NCBI GenBank assembly: GCA_041655035.1
Contig: JBAZCN010000012.1
Coordinates: 1 to 43,083, forward strand
DNA from: NAT127 sp041655035
GTDB lineage: Bacteria > Pseudomonadota > Gammaproteobacteria > Pseudomonadales > Porticoccaceae
Direction: 5' to 3'
DNA: 43,083 nt
Below are positions 1 through 8,171 of the stretch, in pieces. Under the pieces are notes generated by a model. That model saw only the letters and a list, made by a program, of their open reading frames with translations, ran no database searches and had not been told where the DNA came from. The first letter of the stretch is position 1; every line of letters starts with the position of its first letter. Both the position numbers and the translations under genes were made by a program.

Positions 1-50
1 CTTAGCGCAGCTTTGGTCTTGCGATCGTAATGGCGTCCGTCCTTTTTCAT
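1..50 (-). CDS. Possible N-terminus of an IS630-type transposase (partial, runs off window)
   Basis: Read on the minus strand, an ATG at 50 opens a frame that continues off the left edge and begins MKKDGRHYDRKTKAAL. This resembles from memory the first residues of IS630-family transposases (MKKDGR..DHKT type), which precede the helix-turn-helix domain. Only 16 codons are visible and no clear Shine-Dalgarno is seen, so the identification is tentative. It would place an insertion sequence end next to the lower-GC accessory genes that follow. I could not identify a terminal inverted repeat in 51-143. Confidence 0.3.
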   Translation of the reverse strand, partial: MKKDGRHYDRKTKAAL

Positions 51-143
51 GGTGGCTGCTCAAGCGGCTATCGATACATCAGAGTGTAGACTATATTTCC
101 GACTTATGTGTAAATATTACTAAAAGCCATAAGGACTGCACCC

Positions 144-509
144 ATGAAAACACCCTCACCACAAGCCATAGAAGAATTTTTACGCGCTCAATACGGTCTT
201 TGGAGCATCGGCAAGTATGAAGAAATGCTGGCTGAATTTCGAAAGATAGCCCCTGCCGGCCTGACTATTGAGTATGTCGGCAGGGAGCCCCAAGACGGCT
301 GGGCGGCTCTAGACGAAATGTGGCGAGATTATGGCAATAAATGCCCTACAGAACTGATCGCCGCAATAGTGAACGGTAACGAAGCGGCTACTTATGTTTA
401 CAATCACCTGCAAACCGAGGATGGCGTCAATACGTTACCCAGCCTGGAAACATATCTTTTTGAAAATGGCAGATTGCACGTGCGTTATTTCCATAAAGGC
501 CAAGGTTGA
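144..509 (+). CDS. NTF2-like / SnoaL-like small protein
   Basis: This 121-residue protein has a good Shine-Dalgarno (AAGGA at 131-135, 8 nt before the ATG). Its size, the N-terminal helix (IEEFLRAQYGLWSIGKYEEM) and the alternating Trp- and Tyr-rich strands ending LHVRYFHKGQ fit the NTF2/SnoaL-like alpha+beta barrel fold. Members of that fold bind or isomerise small hydrophobic molecules. No catalytic residue can be assigned from sequence alone. It sits just upstream of a TonB-dependent receptor on the same strand, in DNA of visibly lower GC than the core genes. A role in processing whatever the receptor imports is a guess. It could also be a stand-alone ligand-binding protein. Confidence 0.6.
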   Translation: MKTPSPQAIEEFLRAQYGLWSIGKYEEMLAEFRKIAPAGLTIEYVGREPQDGWAALDEMWRDYGNKCPTELIAAIVNGNEAATYVYNHLQTEDGVNTLPSLETYLFENGRLHVRYFHKGQG

Positions 510-514
510 CACTC

Positions 515-520
515 TATAAT
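515..520 (+). promoter_or_regulatory. Candidate -10 element upstream of the TonB receptor
   Basis: A perfect TATAAT lies 114 bp before the receptor start. A perfect TTGACA (506-511) is also present but ends only 3 nt before it, so the two cannot work as one sigma70 promoter. No good -35 is visible at the normal 17-nt spacing. The call rests on the -10 alone. Confidence 0.3.
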
Positions 521-633
521 CGAGGGTCAGCGCAGCATACAGAAGAGCTTCACCAGGCAGGTCATGTGACCGATGCTCCTCGACAGTGTTTCTTGATCTT
601 ATAAAAATAGTAATAACAAAGGGAGAATACGTG

Positions 634-3066
634 ATGAATAGAAGCCTTTTTACCACGGGTATCGCCGCGGCGCTGACGACCGCAAGCCTGCCCGTTCTTT
701 CCCAGATCGAGGAAATCATCGTTACCGCACGCAAATCCGAGGAGAGCCTGCAGCAGACACCTGTCGCAGTCACCGCACTTGGCGAACAAATGCTGATCAC
801 CGCTCAGGTCACAGAAATTGCAGATCTGCGCCGCACTGTGCCAAACCTGGCGATTATGCCGGGTGGTACCGGCTCGTCAGCCCTTGTCTTTATTGCAATT
901 CGCGGGGCAGCCCAGGTAATGCCCGGCGGAGCGGCTGATACTTCCGTGGGCACCTACATTGATGGGGTGTACTTTGCCCGTTCGACCAGTGGCAACCTCG
1001 ATATGTTTGATGTCGCCCAGGTGGAAGTCCTGCGAGGTCCTCAAGGCACACTGTTCGGACGCAACACTACGGGCGGTGCGCTCAACGTCCGCACCAACGA
1101 CCCCACTGACCAGTACGAGGGTTATGTGAAGATCGATCTCGGCAATTACAATAGCCGCCGGGTTGAGACTGTGCTGAACGTACCATTCAGCGATGAATTG
1201 GCTGGTCGTTTTGCCTATCGTTACAACGATCACGAAGGTTATGGGGATTATAAGGGCTACGCGGATCCCGATGGTTTTGTTTGGAATGGTTTCAGCCAGG
1301 ATGCACAGAAAGTGGAGGACAATATGTATGGTCGCTTCAAGCTGCGCTGGGCACCCACTGAGTATGACGTTGTCGCAACTTTTGGCGCCAACTGGAGTGA
1401 GATGCGGGATACCGGCCAGCGTTCTGAGGTCAAGGCATTGAACACGGATTTTAGCTTGGGGGCGCTGGGTACTTTGGGAGATATCTATGACGCCATCGGT
1501 TTCGATGCCGACAACTTCATCATGCAGCAGAGATATGGCGATTCGTATTGGAACGCCGACAGCTCGACCATCAACCCCTCTGTGTATAATGACGGTCGCC
1601 AGAACAACCCCAAGTCTACCAACAAGACTGCAGGGGCATTTCTGAGCCTAGACTTTGATTTTGGGGATTATCAATTCAAGTCCATCAGTGCCTATGGTGA
1701 AACCAAATCTACCGGCGCCATGGATCTGGATGGCACACCGCTGAGTATCTTTTCATACTACAGCGTCTGGGATCAGGAGCAGTATAGCCAGGAATTCCAG
1801 TTAAGTGGGTCGTGGGGAGATAAATTGGACTGGATTACTGGTTTGTACTATTTCGAGGAATCCAGCTCGGAACTCAGCGTTTCCCGCTTTGGCGGCATCC
1901 TCGGTGATCTGTTCGCGCCGGGGATCCCCCTGGAGCTAGTGGGTGCCCCGGTGAATGCCGGCTCAGACGGTATATTTGACAACACCTCCAAAGGTATTTT
2001 CGCTCAGGCGAACTACCAGTTTACGGAAAAGCTACGCGGCACCCTCGGCATACGTTATACCAAGGACACCCGGGACGTTCTCCTGCGTCCTGAAGCGCCC
2101 GAGTCCGGCCAAATTGGCGCGATCCCCCCCGGCAACTGCGTACTGATGGTGGATGAAAGGGACCATCCGGAAATTTGCAGGAAAACTGATACGGTCGATT
2201 TCGACTACCCTGCCTGGGTTTTTGGCCTCGACTACCAAGTGAACGAAAGCCTGTTCGTATATGCCAAGACAAGTGGCGCATCCATGTCGGGTGGCTGGAA
2301 TATTCGGGCCACCCGGGTGCCGGCATTCGAGCCGGAAGACGCCATGGACCTGGAGCTGGGTTTCAAATCCGACCTGTTCGACGACACAGTGCGATTCAAT
2401 GGCGCTTTCTTCTACATCAAATACGATGGCCAACAGCGTTTCGTCAATGAGTTCGATCCGATCGTGAACTCTGCCACATCATATTCTCGCAACGCAGGTA
2501 AGTCCCATGCCTACGGCGCCGAACTGGAACTGATCTGGCTGCCCTGGGATGGAATGACCATCTCCAGCAGCTTGGCAATGCTTGAGACTGAGTATGACGA
2601 TTACGAAGTACTGGAGTCCATTGTCAGCGGCGCCAATGCAGGCCAGCAAGTGTTAGTGGACCATTCCGGAAAAAATGCACCACAGGCCCCGAAGATGACC
2701 TTTAATATCGCCGCAACTCAAATGTTCGACACCTCACTGGGTGAGATCGAGTTGCATGCCGATTACTACTGGGTCGATGAAACCTGGTTTGCCGATACCA
2801 CACCCCGACCGGGCGAAAGTGCGGCGTTGATCGCACAACTTGAAGAAGAAAGGCGCTGGCAGTCCGTTCCGGATTACGGGCTCTTCAATGCCAGAGCCAC
2901 GCTGCGCACCAACGACGGCGCCTGGGAATTCAGCCTATGGGGTAAAAACCTCGGTGATGAGGAATACTACACCGGCGTGGGTAATTTCTATACTGGATTC
3001 GGTACCGCGATGTGGTTTACTGGAGATCCCCGGATCTTCGGCGCGTCAGCCAAGTACTCCTGGTGA
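634..3066 (+). CDS. TonB-dependent outer-membrane receptor
   Basis: This is an 810-residue outer-membrane receptor that would import a substrate across the outer membrane using TonB-ExbBD energy. The chosen ATG has GGGAG at 621-625 with 8 nt spacing, and the protein starts with a signal peptide (MNRSLFTTGIAAALTTASL). A TonB box follows near residues 25-32 (IEEIIVTA). The plug domain covers about residues 40-165 and contains the hallmark VLRGPQGTLFGRNTTGGA. The remainder is beta-barrel with alternating aromatic strands, ending in a C-terminal Trp (AKYSW), the usual outer-membrane assembly signal. The substrate cannot be read from sequence. This class is abundant in marine gammaproteobacteria and sphingomonads for complex organic compounds. 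Neighbours are an NTF2-like protein and a phosphotransferase, suggesting a catabolic module. An in-frame ATG at 586 is less likely because it lacks a signal-peptide start. Confidence 0.93.
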   Translation: MNRSLFTTGIAAALTTASLPVLSQIEEIIVTARKSEESLQQTPVAVTALGEQMLITAQVTEIADLRRTVPNLAIMPGGTGSSALVFIAIRGAAQVMPGGAADTSVGTYIDGVYFARSTSGNLDMFDVAQVEVLRGPQGTLFGRNTTGGALNVRTNDPTDQYEGYVKIDLGNYNSRRVETVLNVPFSDELAGRFAYRYNDHEGYGDYKGYADPDGFVWNGFSQDAQKVEDNMYGRFKLRWAPTEYDVVATFGANWSEMRDTGQRSEVKALNTDFSLGALGTLGDIYDAIGFDADNFIMQQRYGDSYWNADSSTINPSVYNDGRQNNPKSTNKTAGAFLSLDFDFGDYQFKSISAYGETKSTGAMDLDGTPLSIFSYYSVWDQEQYSQEFQLSGSWGDKLDWITGLYYFEESSSELSVSRFGGILGDLFAPGIPLELVGAPVNAGSDGIFDNTSKGIFAQANYQFTEKLRGTLGIRYTKDTRDVLLRPEAPESGQIGAIPPGNCVLMVDERDHPEICRKTDTVDFDYPAWVFGLDYQVNESLFVYAKTSGASMSGGWNIRATRVPAFEPEDAMDLELGFKSDLFDDTVRFNGAFFYIKYDGQQRFVNEFDPIVNSATSYSRNAGKSHAYGAELELIWLPWDGMTISSSLAMLETEYDDYEVLESIVSGANAGQQVLVDHSGKNAPQAPKMTFNIAATQMFDTSLGEIELHADYYWVDETWFADTTPRPGESAALIAQLEEERRWQSVPDYGLFNARATLRTNDGAWEFSLWGKNLGDEEYYTGVGNFYTGFGTAMWFTGDPRIFGASAKYSW

Positions 3067-3151
3067 GTTGAGCACCCGCTCCATTACATCAGGCCGGTGT
3101 TTGGTCATAGCAGGGTGCGTTATCGAGAACTGGCCAAAAACAGCGGCCGAC

Positions 3152-3168
3152 TGTATATTCGATGTACA
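3152..3168. promoter_or_regulatory. 17-bp imperfect palindrome, possible operator
   Basis: The sequence TGTATATTCGATGTACA is a near-perfect inverted repeat centred on C3160, with 6 of 8 symmetric positions matching. It lies in the 227-bp gap between the TonB receptor and the phosphotransferase gene. The size and symmetry resemble dimeric repressor sites. No regulator gene is seen nearby, so its role is unknown. Confidence 0.3.
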
Positions 3169-3293
3169 CTTGCGACAGGAATACTGCGTCCGGTGGACGA
3201 TAAATCCAGGGACGGTCTATCGGACATAATCCATGACTCGGATCTTGGCAACAAACAATTATTACAGAGTGGTATTTTCGGAGGACAGAATTC

Positions 3294-4439
3294 ATGACAA
3301 CCGGCCCACGGATAAGAACCGACATCGAGACGGCACCTGTTCCTCGTCCCTATGCTACCCGGACCGAACGCCTTCCATGGCGGCGCGAGGAAATCACCGC
3401 CGATTGGTTCACGACTCTACTTCAGAACAAGTACCCTGGCGTTGTCGCAGAACACTTGCAAGAAGTCCAGTTCATCGATAGCCACACTGCCAAGGTCAGG
3501 ATCGCCGTTCAATGGAATCACGCCGGAAAATTGGCGAAGCTTCCTGAACGCCTGTGCCTGAAATTAAATCTCCTGCGCGACTATAACGATGTCGATATCT
3601 GCGCCGTGGAAGCGCGCTTTTATCATTTTCTTGCCCGGGAGCTGAAGGTGCCAACTGCAAATTGCTACTATGCGGATTGGGAAGATGACGGATCAGGCCA
3701 GGGCTTGATCGTATTGGAGGATCTTGTTCAACGTGGTGGCAAATTTGGGCAGAGTTCAGATCATGCTGGCCTCGATGGTGTTGCACTGGCAATCGAAGGC
3801 CTCGCAAAACTGCATGGGAGCCTTTGGGACGATCCCCTGATCTCGGAGCAGAATGCACCTTGGCTTCAAACCGCCATGCGAACACCGGTTGATACCGATC
3901 AGGTCCGCATCATGTGGCGCTATATCGAGGAGAATCTCAGAGATCCGGTATTCCGTTCGATTTCGCCTAGGCATTATCTCGACGAACCACGGCGAGTGGA
4001 GTGGGCGTTTGACAGGCTGGGTGAGTTCGAGCGGGCGGTTGATGCACCTTACTGCGTTCTTCTGGGGGATTGCCATCAAGGCAACACCTATATTTTGCCC
4101 CACGGCGAACGCCTTTGGCTCGATTGGCAGCTCGTGCGGCGCGGCAGACCCTGGCGAGACCTGACCTATTTTATGGTAGGGACACTCACCATCGAGGAAA
4201 GGCGCCAGAATGAACGCGAACTTCTGGCGTTTTACCGCGATAAGCTTATCGACACGGGCGCGAAAGGCGTGATCGAGCTTGATGAAATCTGGGAGCAGCA
4301 CCGCCGCTGGATAATGTATGGCGTGCAGGCCTGGGTTCCTGCCCTGGATCGCTGGGGACACACCAGCCGGCCCATCCAAGAACGTTTCTTCGTGGCAGCA
4401 GAAGACCACGGCACCTGGCAGCTGTTACTTGGAGAATGA
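3294..4439 (+). CDS. APH-fold phosphotransferase family protein
   Basis: This 381-residue protein has the aminoglycoside-phosphotransferase/ecdysteroid-kinase-like fold. Visible kinase landmarks are a probable nucleotide-binding Lys in LCLKLN (K90), an acidic helix residue in AVEARFY (E107) and the hinge LIVLEDL (138-143). The catalytic loop is GDCHQGN (258-264), the Brenner motif, and the metal-binding Asp sits in LDWQ (D277). The start has a strong GGAGG at 3280-3284, 9 nt upstream. Such proteins phosphorylate diverse small alcohols. In environmental bacteria this branch often lies beside catabolic genes and is rarely about antibiotic resistance. The substrate cannot be named. It follows the TonB receptor by 227 bp and may have its own promoter. 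Confidence 0.82.
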   Translation: MTTGPRIRTDIETAPVPRPYATRTERLPWRREEITADWFTTLLQNKYPGVVAEHLQEVQFIDSHTAKVRIAVQWNHAGKLAKLPERLCLKLNLLRDYNDVDICAVEARFYHFLARELKVPTANCYYADWEDDGSGQGLIVLEDLVQRGGKFGQSSDHAGLDGVALAIEGLAKLHGSLWDDPLISEQNAPWLQTAMRTPVDTDQVRIMWRYIEENLRDPVFRSISPRHYLDEPRRVEWAFDRLGEFERAVDAPYCVLLGDCHQGNTYILPHGERLWLDWQLVRRGRPWRDLTYFMVGTLTIEERRQNERELLAFYRDKLIDTGAKGVIELDEIWEQHRRWIMYGVQAWVPALDRWGHTSRPIQERFFVAAEDHGTWQLLLGE

Positions 4440-4472
4440 TGAATCGAGATCAATTTGGATGCCGTATCCAGG

Positions 4473-4808
4473 CTAGCCGCCAGCGGTGATCAGCCGGTCG
4501 ATCCGCTGCAGGCTCGCCAGCACCCCGGCCACCGCCACGGCGCTGCCTTTGAAGTATTCCTCCGCCATCGGCGTTACATCGCATTTTGCCGGCAACGGGG
4601 CGCCGGCGAGGATCATCTGGTGAAAGCGCGGGATGAAAATGAACTGCAGCCATTCGGTGAACGCCAGGGTGTCGCAGGCGAACGGCTCGACGCTGGCCAG
4701 CGCCTCGGCGGAGGGCTCTTCGCGGTGCCACAACTGGAGATTGCGCAACTCCGCCTCCAGCAGCAGCAGTTCATCGGCGAGTCGGATATGGGTCTCGGTA
4801 ACGGGCAT
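4473..4808 (-). CDS. yqcC: YqcC family protein
   Basis: This 111-residue protein closely matches the YqcC (DUF446) pattern. It has an N-terminal helix THIRLADELLLLEAELRNLQ followed by LW, then PSAEALASVEPF, the core TEWLQFIFIPRFHQMI, and PLPAKCDVTPMAEEYF. The family forms a small all-helical bundle of unknown biochemical function, usually near tRNA-modification or DNA-repair genes. Its ATG overlaps the dinG stop by one base (TGATG), so translation is probably coupled to the helicase, and it is the last gene of this minus-strand run. A longer in-frame opening upstream lies inside dinG and is not credible. Confidence 0.85.
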   Translation of the reverse strand: MPVTETHIRLADELLLLEAELRNLQLWHREEPSAEALASVEPFACDTLAFTEWLQFIFIPRFHQMILAGAPLPAKCDVTPMAEEYFKGSAVAVAGVLASLQRIDRLITAGG

Positions 4809-6931
4809 CAGCTGATCTCGCGGCGAAACGGTGGCAGGGAGTCGAGCAACTGGCGGCCGTAGAACTTGGTCACCAGGCGGCGATCGAGAATGGTGACACG
4901 GCCGCTGTCGCGCTCGGTGCGCAGCAGCCGCCCACAGGCCTGGATCAGGCGCAGGCTGGTGTCGGGCAGAGTCATCGTCCGGAACGGGTTGAGCCCCCGC
5001 GACTCCAGCCATTCCGCCTGGGCCGCTTGCAGCGGATTGTCGGGTACCGCGAAGGGCAGCTTGGCGATCACCACGTGGCGACAGTAGTCGCCGGGCAGGT
5101 CGAGGCCCTCGGCAAAGCTGGCCAGGCCGAAAATCACGCTGCCCCGCCCGGCGTCCACCGCCTCCCGGTGGCGGCGAATGATCTCGCTGTGGCTGAACGC
5201 GCCCTGCATCAACAGGTTTTCGCCGAAAGCCCCGCCGAGCCCCTCGGCCACGGTTTCCATCTGGCGGCGGGATGAGAACAGCACCAAGGTACCCTCCCGC
5301 GGATCGATCAGCGTGCCGAGATGATTGATCAGCGCTTCGGTGTGAGCGCCGGCATCGCCGCCGTCGGCGCCGATGTCGGGGATCGCCAGCACCCCGGCGC
5401 GGGCGAAATCGAATGCTCCCGGCACCGCCAGGGTCACCGCGTGGTGCGGCAGGCCGGTGGTCGCGGCAAAGCGGTCGAAGGTGCCGAGCGCGCGGACGGT
5501 GGCCGAGGCGGCGACGGCGCCGAAGCAACGGTTCCACAGCGAGCTGCGGAGCAGTTCGGCGGCCGAAATCGGCGACACCGAGACCACCATGTCCTGTCCG
5601 CTGTCGTCCGGCGCCAGCCAGCGGGCCCGGGGCGGCTGGCCAGGGGCGTCGGCCTCGGCCATCTGGCGCCACAGGTCGGTCACCGCCTCGGTGCGCCCGA
5701 GCCAGTTGCCGGCCGCCTGGAAGAGCTGCTCCATATCCACCCGGGGCAGCGGGTGATGGGGATTTTCCAGGGCTTTTTCCAGTTCTTCGGTGAGCGCCGA
5801 GAGACGGCTGTCGAGGGCGGTGAACACCGCCGCGAGCCGCTGCGACCGCTCGCGATTGAGCTCTCCGATGTCGCCATCGGGAAAGCGGTAGTGATCGGCG
5901 CCGGGGGTCAGCAGCTCGTCGAGCTGGGTCCGCCACAGCGGCGCCGACTGGCGCAATTCCCTCAGGGCAGCGTCCACCGCGTGGCTGGCGAGGTCGACCA
6001 GTTGCACCATGCCGGGGTCGCCGGTGGCACCCTTGCCGGCAATCGCCAGCCCCTTGTGGATCTGTTCCAGCCACTGGATGCTACCCTGCAATTGGGTGGC
6101 GGCGCCAAAATGGCGCAGGGTGATATCCGCCAGGCGATGGGCTTCGTCGAAGACGTAGAGGGTGTCCGCCGGCGCCGGCAGGATGACGCCGCCACCGAGG
6201 GCCAGGTCGGCCATCACCAGGTCGTGATTGGCGATGATGCAGTCGGCGTCCTCGAGCGCCCCCCTCGCCTGGAAAAAGCTGCACTGGTGGATGTGGCGGC
6301 AGCGGTGCCCGGTGCACTGGCGGCGGTCGACGGTGAGCGCGCGCCAGCCGTGCTCCGGGATGGCGTCCGGCCAGCTGTCGCGGTCGCCGTCCCAGGTGCC
6401 GGCCTCGAGGGCGGCGTCGAGCTCCTTGATCAGGGCGATGGTATGGCGGTCCGGGCTGAAGGCCATCTCGTCCTCGAAGAGGAACAACCCGGCATCGCGG
6501 GCGCCGGCGGTGTCGAGGCATTGTTCCAGCTTGACGTTGCACAGGTAGCGACCGCGGCCTTTGGCCAGGGCGAAACGGTACTGCCAGCCGGTGGCGGCGA
6601 GCAGTTCGGGAATATCCTTGTTCACCAGTTGGGACTGCAGCGACACGGTGCCGGTGGCGACTACCACGGTCTTGCCCAGGGCCCGTGCGATGGGCAGGGT
6701 GGCCAGCAGGTAGGCGAGGGTCTTGCCGGTGCCGGTGCCCGCTTCGACCACACAGATCGGCGGCTCGCCCTTGAGCTCGCCCTCCCCGTCGACCTCCGCC
6801 CGCCCGAGGGTCGAGGCGATGGTACCGATCATCTGCCGCTGGCCGAGCCGCGGCTGCAAATCGCGGCTGCTGAGGAACGCCCGGTACCCGGCCTGGATTT
6901 CTGACTTGAGCGCCTCGCTGAGTTCTGCCAC
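4808..6931 (-). CDS. dinG: ATP-dependent DNA helicase DinG
   Basis: This 707-residue superfamily-2 iron-sulphur helicase unwinds DNA 5'-3' and acts on R-loops and D-loops. Walker A is EAGTGTGKT (63-71) and the DEAH box is FDEAHRLAD (261-269). Four cysteines sit where the 4Fe-4S cluster of DinG/XPD enzymes lies: C131, C206, C211 and C217. C-terminal motifs V and VI are also present, the latter in LIQACGRLLRTERDSGRV. The length matches E. coli DinG (716). The start is GTG, 2 nt after the stop of the acyltransferase gene, implying translational coupling. I see no LexA-type SOS box immediately upstream, because it is embedded in an operon here. Confidence 0.95.
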   Translation of the reverse strand: MAELSEALKSEIQAGYRAFLSSRDLQPRLGQRQMIGTIASTLGRAEVDGEGELKGEPPICVVEAGTGTGKTLAYLLATLPIARALGKTVVVATGTVSLQSQLVNKDIPELLAATGWQYRFALAKGRGRYLCNVKLEQCLDTAGARDAGLFLFEDEMAFSPDRHTIALIKELDAALEAGTWDGDRDSWPDAIPEHGWRALTVDRRQCTGHRCRHIHQCSFFQARGALEDADCIIANHDLVMADLALGGGVILPAPADTLYVFDEAHRLADITLRHFGAATQLQGSIQWLEQIHKGLAIAGKGATGDPGMVQLVDLASHAVDAALRELRQSAPLWRTQLDELLTPGADHYRFPDGDIGELNRERSQRLAAVFTALDSRLSALTEELEKALENPHHPLPRVDMEQLFQAAGNWLGRTEAVTDLWRQMAEADAPGQPPRARWLAPDDSGQDMVVSVSPISAAELLRSSLWNRCFGAVAASATVRALGTFDRFAATTGLPHHAVTLAVPGAFDFARAGVLAIPDIGADGGDAGAHTEALINHLGTLIDPREGTLVLFSSRRQMETVAEGLGGAFGENLLMQGAFSHSEIIRRHREAVDAGRGSVIFGLASFAEGLDLPGDYCRHVVIAKLPFAVPDNPLQAAQAEWLESRGLNPFRTMTLPDTSLRLIQACGRLLRTERDSGRVTILDRRLVTKFYGRQLLDSLPPFRREIS

Positions 6932-6933
6932 GG

Positions 6934-8121
6934 TCAGAGCCTGTCGACCCTGTCCAACGGCTCGATACCGAGATCCAGCAGGCTCTGCACCGGGTTGGCG
7001 TACATCGCGAGGAAGATTCGGGCCACCGCTTCATTCTCCCCCGCCACCCGGGCCATCAACGCCGCTTCCATGGCCAGCCAGTCGCAGTCGATGGCCTCCG
7101 CCCAGGTCGCCACCCGCGCGTCGTCGCCGTAGAGCCTGCGCCAGGCGATGACATTGGTGGGCTGGAGGTGGTAGCGGCCGACGATCTGGCGGTCGAGCCA
7201 TGCCGCCACCTGGTCGTCATCGGCCAGCGGCCGGCTGAGGGGCGGGCCGAAGGCGACGTGGACCCGGCCCTTGTTGCCGACGATCCCCTTGTAGATGCTG
7301 GCCAGATCCTCGTGCGGCTTTTTCTTGTAGCGGCCGGTGGTCTGGCGCTCATGGAGTTCGCGGGCCTTGTCGATATCACAGGGGTCGAAACAGTAGGCGA
7401 TCGACACCGGCACCAGGTTGAGTTCGCAGATGGCCTCGCCCAACGGCTGGGCGCGGTCGCGACCGAGGGCGAGCATCTTGACCAGTGCGGTTTCCGTGCG
7501 GTCGATGCCGTTCTTGGCCCGCCCCTCGCGCTGTGCGATCCACACGCTGGCCCGGTCCTCGAGGATGCTGTGGCGGATATAGCGGGACAGGGTGGTCAGC
7601 GCGGCCAGCTTCTCGCGCCGCCCGGTAACCGAGCGCCTGACGATGAAGCTCTTGTTGATCCTCATCAGGTCGGTGGCGAAGGGCTTGCTCAACAGGTTGT
7701 CGCCGATGGCGATGCGCACTGTGTCCATGCCGCTTTCGTGAAGCGCCAGATTGACGAACGCCGGGTCCATGGCGATGTCGCGGTGGTTGCTGATGAACAG
7801 ATAGGCGCCGTCGCGGTCCAGGTGTTCGATACCCGAAACGGTGAACGCCGTGTCGCTGCGCGCCAGCAGCGCCTTGAGTTCGCTGCCCAGCAACAGCTGA
7901 AAGTCCCGCACCGTGCGGATCGCACCGAACTCGCGGCCCAGCGCACGGCGCACCATCGGCCGCAACACCCACCCCAGGTAGCGGGAGGCCCGTGGATACT
8001 TCATCGACAACAGGGTATCGGCCATCTCCGGGTCGGCCATCAGCCGGGCCATCACATCGGACAATTCGGCATCGTGATACGGGCGGATATCATCGAATTC
8101 GTGGGCGATTCTCTCGGACAT
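6934..8121 (-). CDS. PlsC-like acyltransferase (glycerophospholipid type)
   Basis: This 395-residue protein carries the glycerol-3-phosphate/lysophosphatidate acyltransferase core. Block I reads FISNHRDIAMDP (109-120), the substrate-binding block is around INKSFIVRRSVTGRREK, and block III-like residues follow in SVWIAQREGRAKNG. These enzymes use acyl-CoA or acyl-ACP to acylate a lysolipid at the inner membrane. The canonical HX4D spacing is HX5D here (H113, D119), a variant I recall in a gammaproteobacterial subgroup annotated as 1-acylglycerol-3-phosphate acyltransferase. There is no obvious transmembrane helix, so peripheral attachment is likely. The start has AGGAAA just upstream. It sits between pyrB and dinG on one transcript. 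The exact acceptor is unknown. Confidence 0.8.
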   Translation of the reverse strand: MSERIAHEFDDIRPYHDAELSDVMARLMADPEMADTLLSMKYPRASRYLGWVLRPMVRRALGREFGAIRTVRDFQLLLGSELKALLARSDTAFTVSGIEHLDRDGAYLFISNHRDIAMDPAFVNLALHESGMDTVRIAIGDNLLSKPFATDLMRINKSFIVRRSVTGRREKLAALTTLSRYIRHSILEDRASVWIAQREGRAKNGIDRTETALVKMLALGRDRAQPLGEAICELNLVPVSIAYCFDPCDIDKARELHERQTTGRYKKKPHEDLASIYKGIVGNKGRVHVAFGPPLSRPLADDDQVAAWLDRQIVGRYHLQPTNVIAWRRLYGDDARVATWAEAIDCDWLAMEAALMARVAGENEAVARIFLAMYANPVQSLLDLGIEPLDRVDRL

Positions 8122-8171
8122 GATTTTCCTGGTTATTCTGGCGGAGCGGTTCGACCGCCGTTGACGGGCGA

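Noticed and set aside
506..520. TTGACA followed directly by TATAAT
   Set aside because: A 3-nt gap between the hexamers cannot form a sigma70 promoter; only the -10 was kept as a weak candidate.
3067..3293. Possible second gene between the receptor and the phosphotransferase
   Set aside because: The short frames there have no ribosome-binding site or recognisable product. I see only a palindrome and the phosphotransferase leader.
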